Virus record (IMG/VR): IMGVR_UViG_3300022072_000101 | Location: 1 to 27,639 of that record | Origin: a virus | Reading direction: 5' to 3' (one strand) | Length of the DNA stretch: 27,639 bases | In this document: positions 22,376-27,639 of the stretch, piece by piece | Position numbering within the stretch: position 1 is the stretch's first letter | How the letters are laid out: each line of letters opens with the position of its first letter | Notes under the pieces: model-generated | What the model saw: the letters and a program-made list of their open reading frames with translations, nothing else | Database searches by the model: none | Told to the model about the DNA's origin: nothing | Translations under genes and position numbers: made by a program

Positions 22376-24121
22376 TTATCCTTGGCATGATAAGCACTCG
22401 TCATCATCTTCGTAGTCTTTCAATGCCACGCGTGTGGCTTTTATTGACACAGTGTCGGCTTTAGCCCCTGCACTGGTACGAAGGTAATAGAGTCCTTTTA
22501 GTTTCTTGTTAAAGGCCCGAAGGTGAACCTCGTTGACATATGATTTATCTGTCCCTGCGGGGAAGAATAGATTTACTGACTGACCTTGGCAGATGAATGG
22601 CTGACGAGAGGCTGCATGATCTACAACCCAACGCTGATCCAACTCAAACGCTGTCTTGTACACATCTTTGTGCCAATCACTCAGCCAATCTAAATGCTGA
22701 ACAGAGCCTTCATTTAGAATGATCGACTTCCACTGTGCTTCAACCCAATCAACATCTGATTTATGCGCTTTGATTACCTTGTCTAGGTACGGGTTCTTAA
22801 CTAAGTGAGAACCTACGCGAGTACGGTGGGTATAAGCATTGGACTTCCACGGCTCAATCGAAGGTGAACAACCAGCAAGTATTGAACTGTTCGCGTTGGG
22901 TGCGATAGCTAACAAGTGTGTGTTACGAACCCCCTCTATGTCAGGACACGACCCACGTTCTTCTGCAAGATATACAGTAGTAGATAATGCCTGTGCTTTG
23001 ATGTGGGCAAACATATTCTCATTCAGAGTGTTAGCCATAGGGCTTTCCCACGGCACGTCCTTACGCTGAAGATAGGTATGGAAACCCATCGCACCTAGAC
23101 CCAGTGCGCGTTCCTGCGTAGCTGAATAGACAGCCTTGCGTAACTCTTTGGGAGCATGGAAGCAGAAGAAGCTTATTACATTGTCAAGCATGGTGATTAG
23201 GTCAGACACCATTGTTGTGTCCTTCCATTCATCGTAATGCTCTAGGTTCACAGATGACAGACAGCAGACAGCAGTGCGGTCTTCAGAAGTCGGTAGATGG
23301 ATCTCGTTGCAGAGATTACTACCGTGGATCTTCAATCCTTTGTCCAGCATAGCTGGTGGTAGTTTACGGTTAGCTTCATCGATAAAATTTAGATAAGGCT
23401 CACCTGTTCTAAACCTTGTCTCCAACAACCGCTGCCACAGACCACGCGCAGACGTTGACTCTCGGACTGTCTGATCGTTTGGATCGATCAAGTCCCACTC
23501 AGCATCAGCCATAACAGCTTCGATGAATGAGTCAGTGATGTTCACTGCGTTGTGAATGTTAAAGGCTTTACGATCTGGATCGCCACCAGTGGGAACCCTG
23601 ATGTTCATGAACTCAATAATGTCAGGGTGAGACACATCAAGGTAAGCCGCGTAGCTGCCCTTGCGGGTTGTGCCTTGGCGATACGCGGTCATGTCTGCAT
23701 CCACTGTTTTTAAGAATGGTATTGGACTAGGAGCCACATCACTAGTACTCCGAATGCTGCTCCAATGACCGCCCACTCCACCACCCTTAACGCTAAGCCA
23801 GCGCAACTCTGACGTATGATCGATAAGGCCATGCAAGCTATCAGGAACGTAAGTAAGGAAGCATGATATAGGTAGTCCACGGATTTTTTCCCCCTCCCTA
23901 GGGGCATTAGATAGGATAGGTGACGAGAACATGAACCAACCTTTGGATGCGTAGTCATATATTCTCTGCGCTAGGTCATAGTCGTTCTTGCAGAATGCGG
24001 TAGCCGCACGGGCGAATGCATCCTGTGGATCTTCCCCTTCTAAGCAGTAGTAATCTTTTAACAGAGTTCTTGCTTGTTCAGACATGCTGTTGTTACGACT
24101 ATAGTCAATTACAATTGTCAT
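22376..24121 (-). CDS. nrdA: Class I ribonucleoside-diphosphate reductase, alpha subunit
   Basis: Catalytic large subunit (581 aa) that reduces ribonucleotides to deoxyribonucleotides for phage DNA synthesis. All expected residues are visible: redox cysteine C87 in GLPISCFL, the active-site triad N269, C271 and E273 in SNLCNEIHLP, the second redox cysteine C286 in AVCCLSS, the radical-transfer pair Y545-Y546 in LKGLYYLRTS, and the C-terminal shuttle pair C576 and C579 in ECLSCQG. APNANSSILAGCSPSIEP matches the conserved substrate-binding loop. The protein starts almost directly with the catalytic domain; the N-terminal ATP cone of E. coli NrdA (761 aa) is missing, so dATP feedback inhibition through that cone is probably lost. 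It overlaps the thioredoxin-like gene and is followed four bases later by the favoured nrdB start. Confidence 0.96.
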   Translation of the reverse strand: MTIVIDYSRNNSMSEQARTLLKDYYCLEGEDPQDAFARAATAFCKNDYDLAQRIYDYASKGWFMFSSPILSNAPREGEKIRGLPISCFLTYVPDSLHGLIDHTSELRWLSVKGGGVGGHWSSIRSTSDVAPSPIPFLKTVDADMTAYRQGTTRKGSYAAYLDVSHPDIIEFMNIRVPTGGDPDRKAFNIHNAVNITDSFIEAVMADAEWDLIDPNDQTVRESTSARGLWQRLLETRFRTGEPYLNFIDEANRKLPPAMLDKGLKIHGSNLCNEIHLPTSEDRTAVCCLSSVNLEHYDEWKDTTMVSDLITMLDNVISFFCFHAPKELRKAVYSATQERALGLGAMGFHTYLQRKDVPWESPMANTLNENMFAHIKAQALSTTVYLAEERGSCPDIEGVRNTHLLAIAPNANSSILAGCSPSIEPWKSNAYTHRTRVGSHLVKNPYLDKVIKAHKSDVDWVEAQWKSIILNEGSVQHLDWLSDWHKDVYKTAFELDQRWVVDHAASRQPFICQGQSVNLFFPAGTDKSYVNEVHLRAFNKKLKGLYYLRTSAGAKADTVSIKATRVALKDYEDDDECLSCQG

Positions 24122-24338
24122 TTATCCACTCCGTAGTTTCCGTAATGCCCTTAAATCCAACGAGGGTGGCATCTGTTTCAGTATTGATTATGGTAGGTAC
24201 GCTACGAACTTTGTAATGGATAGCCCTGTCAATGTCCTTACCAATGTCAATCTCTTCATAGTCAATTTCTAAGCTATTCAAAACTTGACTGACAGCTTTG
24301 CATGGGGCGCAGCCTTCCGTATAAAATTTAATAATCAT
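24105..24338 (-). CDS. Thioredoxin/glutaredoxin-like redox protein with CAPC active site
   Basis: A 77-aa thioredoxin-fold protein. The redox pair is C10-A-P-C13 near the N-terminus (FYTEGCAPCK), and the cis-proline motif is SVPT (P48), in the right place for a glutaredoxin/NrdH-sized fold. At 77 residues it is much shorter than classical thioredoxin (about 105-110), and CAPC differs from the CGPC of thioredoxin and the CPYC of glutaredoxin. It lies directly upstream of nrdA and overlaps it by 17 bases, so the simplest role is to re-reduce the C-terminal cysteine pair of the reductase. Acting as a polymerase processivity factor, as host thioredoxin does in T7, is an alternative. It is translationally coupled to the 46-aa gene in front (ATGA). 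Confidence 0.9.
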   Translation of the reverse strand: MIIKFYTEGCAPCKAVSQVLNSLEIDYEEIDIGKDIDRAIHYKVRSVPTIINTETDATLVGFKGITETTEWINDNCN

Positions 24339-24475
24339 GCATCTTTATCCTTTTCTTCTTCACGGGTCTCAGGCCCGAACAATAGATCCATAAGATACAA
24401 ACCGAATATGGTTAAACCTGCGTAGGTTATAGCCTGTACCAAATCACCCAATGCATTAAATAGATGTTCCATCAT
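24335..24475 (-). CDS. Small single-pass membrane protein, 46 aa, unknown function
   Basis: I do not recognise a family. The ORF is 46 codons (45 if the second of two adjacent ATGs is used). It begins inside the exonuclease gene in another frame, behind a good AAGGAG ribosome site five bases upstream. It ends by overlapping the thioredoxin-like gene as ATGA. The protein has a short polar start, a hydrophobic stretch of about 20 residues (roughly 13-34, including AITYAGLTIFGLYLMDLLFG) and a charged tail EEEKDKD. This predicts one membrane-spanning helix with an acidic-basic cytoplasmic tail. Without this gene the interval between exonuclease and thioredoxin would be empty in an otherwise gapless operon. 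Holin-like or replisome-anchoring roles are possible but unsupported. Confidence 0.75.
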   Translation of the reverse strand: MMEHLFNALGDLVQAITYAGLTIFGLYLMDLLFGPETREEEKDKDA

Positions 24476-25235
24476 GTTCTCCTTCCAGATCTAACCATTC
24501 GTGACCACTAGGCCCCCAAAGTTTGATGCGGTGATTGCTTTCGTCATAGTCTTCATACCTAAGTATCCGAGCCATGCGTGTATTGAGTAACGCTTCTTGC
24601 TCTGTCTGTCCCTGCTTCTCATACAAAGCGGTAACAGCTTTCCACATCTGTGCCACGTTGCCGCAGTCGCCTAGTGCAGCCTCGGCTTTTTTAGGGCCAA
24701 TGCCTTTGGCTCCTGCGTAACCGTCAGTCTTGTCGCCCATCAAGGTCTGAATCATCCACGCGTGGTCAGCACTAAATGGTCTGATCATTTGTGGGCGTTT
24801 CATTTTCATTGGGTTAAACAATTTACAAGGGACAGTCAGAAGATCTTTATCAATAGTGATAACGACTGAGCCTTTAAGTCGCGGGTTGCTGCCATGTATA
24901 CCCATGACATCGTCAGCTTCAAGACCCTCAATGCGACTGACCTTGTAGTTATTTTCTAGGTGTTCGATCACTGCGTTGTAGGCGACAGGCTTATCTGTAC
25001 CCTTGCGATTAGCTTTGTAATCGCTGTTAATAACCTTCCTAAAGTTGCCGCCATTCTTGGGACTGAGTGTGAGGATAGGCATCTTGGCGCGAGACCCGTG
25101 CATCCATTCGCCAATCAACTTGTCTGCGTTACGAATTGCCTTGCGGCTATCGATTATTATTTCATCGTCCCAAAGTTCTTGAGCCGCAATTGAACTGCGA
25201 AATGCGATGATGTCACCGTCTATAAGTCCGTACAT
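24456..25235 (-). CDS. T7 gp6-like 5'-3' exonuclease / flap endonuclease
   Basis: A 259-aa member of the 5'-nuclease (PIN/FEN-like) family. In T7 the gp6 enzyme removes RNA primers and degrades host DNA. The N-terminus MYGLIDGDIIAFRSS carries the first metal-binding Asp, followed by LEADDVMGIHG (paired acidic residues), VVITIDKDLLTVP and GDKTDGYAGAKGIGPKKA, the last being the helix-hairpin-helix-like DNA-binding segment with its own Asp ligands. The tail MARILRYEDYD followed by IKLWGP matches the end of T7 gp6 closely. The start overlaps the polymerase stop (TAATG), with a GGAAGGA ribosome site inside the polymerase gene. Its last codons contain the ribosome site and start of the next small gene. 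Confidence 0.94.
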   Translation of the reverse strand: MYGLIDGDIIAFRSSIAAQELWDDEIIIDSRKAIRNADKLIGEWMHGSRAKMPILTLSPKNGGNFRKVINSDYKANRKGTDKPVAYNAVIEHLENNYKVSRIEGLEADDVMGIHGSNPRLKGSVVITIDKDLLTVPCKLFNPMKMKRPQMIRPFSADHAWMIQTLMGDKTDGYAGAKGIGPKKAEAALGDCGNVAQMWKAVTALYEKQGQTEQEALLNTRMARILRYEDYDESNHRIKLWGPSGHEWLDLEGEHDGTSI

Positions 25236-27097
25236 TAATGGGTATCCTTCCAGTTATCACCGATGTCATATGCACCAGCGAGTTCACAGTTCATGTTTAA
25301 GTTTTCACCAGCCTCTTTGATTGCCTGTGCGAACAGCTTGCCAATAGAATCGGCATGTTTTGGACGCACTGACATTTGAACTTCGTCATGGACGTTAGCG
25401 CAGTAGTCGAAGGTAAGTGATTCGTAAGTGATAGGGTCAACGTGTCCTGCATCTACGCAGAGTTTGAAATGAAAGTGAGCCAGAGCCTCCTTCATAACAA
25501 CAGCACCGTCACTTTGCAGCAACGAATTTAGTGCCGAATGCTCTGTTGGGGAAATGATAGGTCTCCCATCAGCACTCTTTAAGTAGCCTTGCTCACGGGT
25601 ACGCTTCTTACACAACTCAGTAAGAGGCGTTAAGCCAACGATACCCTTGGCAAGATCGTCACGGATACGCTTGCCGATACCCGGTAGCCTACCCTTCTTA
25701 ATAACACCCTTGGCTTTCCATGCAGACACATAGATCTGCCCTATATTAGGATTACCTGAACCATAGAGCAGAGCATAAATTAGGGTCTTGCTGGAATCAC
25801 GATCTGGCATTCCTGCTGCTTTCATCGTGCGGCTGTGGGCATCAGTCCCGTCTGCCTTATCACCGTAGATTACGGCTTTGGCGTAGGCCCCCTTGTCCCA
25901 GAAGAAAAGTCTGTTAGCTAATCCTCTAAGTTCCAGACCCTCGGCATCGCAGCCTACAAGTTTGTCACCTTCGTTAGCAGTCCAGACCTCTCGCATTCTT
26001 AGATCTTTCTTGTCCACCTGTGCAACATTCGGTGAGAAATGGGACATCCTGTGTGTCCTAGTTCCACACTGATTGACACGACCATGTATGCGACCACCCT
26101 TCTCCAACTTCATCCATGCGTTAGCACCCTCGGACACCTGACCTAACTGTTTACTGATACGCAGATAACGGTTTAGAGCAGCGGCTTCGGGGTAGATTAA
26201 GTTCTTGAGAGTGGACTCATTGATCTGTGGAATATTAGTAGGCGTCAGCTTTAGTGGTTGCCAATCTGAGTGGGCCTTACTAATACGATAGGTACATTGA
26301 GGACGCGAGCCGGGGTTGAATGGCTGAACAGTAATCTTGGTATACGGGATTCCCTTAGTAACACCACGACCCTTGTTGCTTACCTTGGGTGTGGTTACTT
26401 CTACTTGGTTCCATAACCGCAGCTTCCAATCCCACGTTCCCTTCTCTGGAATGATGACGGGTGGGAATATGTCCTTTAGGTTTTTCTCTATGTCAAACTT
26501 CTCACCTGAGAGTTCAATATAAAGTTCAGTTAGCTTTGGTATGTCTAACTTAAACCCATGTTGCTCCTGTAGATGGAGACAAAATGCGACCTTGTGTTCC
26601 AGCTTAATGGCGGGTCGCCAATCAACTTGCTTCTGCTTGAACCAACCCAGTAACTCTTGCTGCAATCGTTGGTAAACTTTAATAGTTACCAGCACATCTT
26701 GATTACAATAAGTTCCCATCATGGGATGCCACTGTGAGAAGTCTGAGAAGTCCATCTTAGGGAACCCAAGGTCTTCACCCCACGCTGCCAAGGCATGGGA
26801 ACGTCTATCTGGGAACAGCATCTTAGATAGAACCAGCGTGTCATACACCTGTTCAAATCTAAGAGTGTTCGGTACGATCCTGTTGATCGCATGTAGGTCA
26901 TAGCCTAGGCCATTGTGAAAAACTACGCGGTCTGCTGTAGCCAATCTCGCATAGCCTTCACTAAGCGGAGGGTAGCCCGGCTGGTCTGCATAGCATGTAA
27001 TCTCTGAGGTCTTTGGATCACCTACTGACAAACACCAGTGGGTTGTAATGGTATCTAAGAGACCATCGGCCTCTAAATCTGCGATAAGAACATTCAT
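25235..27097 (-). CDS. T7 gp5-like family A DNA polymerase with 3'-5' exonuclease domain
   Basis: Replicative DNA polymerase of 620 aa (T7 gp5 has 704). The proofreading domain is at the N-terminus: Exo I has D7 and E9 (ADLEAD), Exo II is FHNGLGYD (N62, D67) and Exo III is YCNQDVLVT (D134). The polymerase domain shows motif A CDAEGLELRGLA (D384), motif B RDSSKTLIYALLYGSG (K437, Y441) and motif C VHDEVQ (H570, D571, E572). Tyr441 aligns with T7 Tyr526 and E. coli Phe762. The thumb insertion that forms the thioredoxin-binding loop in T7 is present only as a short segment, about residues 217-252. AAGGA lies upstream of the chosen ATG. The stop codon overlaps the exonuclease start as TAATG, which implies coupled translation. 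No intron or intein interrupts it. Confidence 0.97.
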   Translation of the reverse strand: MNVLIADLEADGLLDTITTHWCLSVGDPKTSEITCYADQPGYPPLSEGYARLATADRVVFHNGLGYDLHAINRIVPNTLRFEQVYDTLVLSKMLFPDRRSHALAAWGEDLGFPKMDFSDFSQWHPMMGTYCNQDVLVTIKVYQRLQQELLGWFKQKQVDWRPAIKLEHKVAFCLHLQEQHGFKLDIPKLTELYIELSGEKFDIEKNLKDIFPPVIIPEKGTWDWKLRLWNQVEVTTPKVSNKGRGVTKGIPYTKITVQPFNPGSRPQCTYRISKAHSDWQPLKLTPTNIPQINESTLKNLIYPEAAALNRYLRISKQLGQVSEGANAWMKLEKGGRIHGRVNQCGTRTHRMSHFSPNVAQVDKKDLRMREVWTANEGDKLVGCDAEGLELRGLANRLFFWDKGAYAKAVIYGDKADGTDAHSRTMKAAGMPDRDSSKTLIYALLYGSGNPNIGQIYVSAWKAKGVIKKGRLPGIGKRIRDDLAKGIVGLTPLTELCKKRTREQGYLKSADGRPIISPTEHSALNSLLQSDGAVVMKEALAHFHFKLCVDAGHVDPITYESLTFDYCANVHDEVQMSVRPKHADSIGKLFAQAIKEAGENLNMNCELAGAYDIGDNWKDTH

Positions 27098-27129
27098 ATG
27101 AATCCTTGATTAAAATTTTCTACATGTTT

Positions 27130-27639
27130 TTAAAACGGAACATCGTCTGGATCGAAGTCAGTAAAGCCTGACGGTTTAATAAGTGACTCACTAACAGGAA
27201 GTAACCGACCAGTTATCAGGTTGAACTCATTCAAATCTGCCTCACCTAGGTCACCAAATTCTCTGTTCTTCAGTAGTCGAATACGGGACTGATCAGGGTT
27301 ATCGCCCTGCTGGTCACGCTCAACAGCGATGATGTTGTCTGACAGTTGTTCAAGTGAGGCTGAGCCACGCATATCTTGTAGCGTTACTCGACCACCCTCG
27401 TTGTATGACTTGCGTCCACCGTCTGGTCTCTTTAGATGGGTGATAGCGATAAGGCCCACACCTGTCTGCTCAACAAGACCACGCAGTGCAGTCATTAATA
27501 AGTCAATGTCCTTCCTCTCCCCTTCACCGCTAGACTTCTGACCCGACACCACGATTGAAATGTGATCCAGTATTAGGAAGTCACACTCCAAAGAGGTAGC
27601 CATGTATTTAAGTTTGCTGATTAGGTTTGCGGAATCTAT
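27130..27639 (-). CDS. T7 gp4-like replicative DNA helicase, C-terminal part (cut by window edge)
   Basis: This is the RecA-like hexameric helicase that unwinds DNA ahead of the phage polymerase. Only the last 169 residues are inside the window; the frame stays open to the right edge, so the ATG at 27603 is internal. Visible motifs are the Walker B stretch FLILDHISIVVSG, then AITHLKRPDGG (motif H3), the QDMRGSASLEQLSD segment (motif H4 region) and IRLLKNREFGDLGEA, which matches the arginine-finger end of T7 gp4. The protein ends in an acidic tail, DFDPDDVPF. T7 gp4 likewise ends in an acidic tail with a terminal Phe that docks on the polymerase, so the same contact is likely here. The primase and Walker A parts would lie beyond the edge. 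It is followed, 32 bases on, by the DNA polymerase gene. Identity is certain; whether a primase domain is fused cannot be seen. Confidence 0.95.
   Translation of the reverse strand: MDSANLISKLKYMATSLECDFLILDHISIVVSGQKSSGEGERKDIDLLMTALRGLVEQTGVGLIAITHLKRPDGGRKSYNEGGRVTLQDMRGSASLEQLSDNIIAVERDQQGDNPDQSRIRLLKNREFGDLGEADLNEFNLITGRLLPVSESLIKPSGFTDFDPDDVPF

Noticed and set aside
22372-22407. Longer nrdB start at the ATG pair at 22407
   Set aside because: It overlaps nrdA, lacks a good ribosome site, and the family-typical N-terminus begins at 22371 behind AAGGA.
22376-27097. Possible introns or inteins in the polymerase or reductase genes, suggested by the nearby HNH-like gene
   Set aside because: All catalytic motifs of the polymerase, NrdA and NrdB are in one frame with normal spacing and no insertion.
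1-27639. Search for a single-subunit RNA polymerase, integrase, tRNA genes, CRISPR array or insertion sequence
   Set aside because: None is visible. The polymerase, if present, would lie right of the helicase, so its absence here says nothing about the phage group.

Overview
The window is a 27.6 kb stretch of a T7-like podovirus genome. Every gene I can support reads leftwards on the minus strand, so the biological order runs from high to low coordinates. That order follows T7: replicative helicase C-terminus, family A DNA polymerase, gp6-type 5'-3' exonuclease, a nucleotide-metabolism block, portal (gp8), scaffold (gp9), capsid (gp10), tail tubular A and B (gp11, gp12), internal virion proteins (gp14, gp15, gp16) and tail fibre (gp17). 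The mix of class I ribonucleotide reductase, ThyX, PhoH and a small thioredoxin-like protein is typical of aquatic, mostly marine, podoviruses. The Tyr at the T7 Tyr526 (E. coli Phe762) position of the polymerase and the absence of integrase or repressor fit a lytic phage. Two affiliations fit: a marine Autographiviridae relative whose RNA polymerase lies beyond the right edge, or a SIO1/VpV262-type phage without RNA polymerase. I cannot name the host.

Region by region: 27639-24456 holds replication genes (helicase, polymerase, exonuclease). 24475-19807 is a tightly overlapping metabolic operon: a 46-aa membrane protein, a CAPC thioredoxin-like protein, nrdA, nrdB, phoH, an HNH-like nuclease, a zinc-ribbon/gp1.7-like protein and a 56-aa protein. 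thyX closes it, followed by a strong bidirectional terminator at 19133-19169. 19094-18107 holds four small accessory genes, one of them a GNAT acetyltransferase. 18097-14514 holds portal, scaffold, a 259-bp gene-free leader and capsid, followed by an intrinsic terminator at 14456-14486. 14439-3413 holds the tail tube and the ejection proteins, of which the 1222-aa one carries a GH24 muramidase. A third terminator lies at 3379-3402. 3358-1404 encodes two tandem collagen-like fibre proteins, then a probable fibre-tip protein, an orphan gene and two small genes, the last cut by the left edge.

Functionally, the reductase with its reductant, ThyX and the gp1.7-like protein would remake the host dNTP pool for the T7-type replisome; the late block builds a capsid with a short tail. 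Many start-stop overlaps suggest strong translational coupling. I see no tRNA, CRISPR, insertion sequence, integrase, attachment site or convincing plus-strand gene. Five small genes (130-309, 1-136, 18337-18441, 19807-19977, 24335-24475) were found by reading codons and ribosome binding sites directly.
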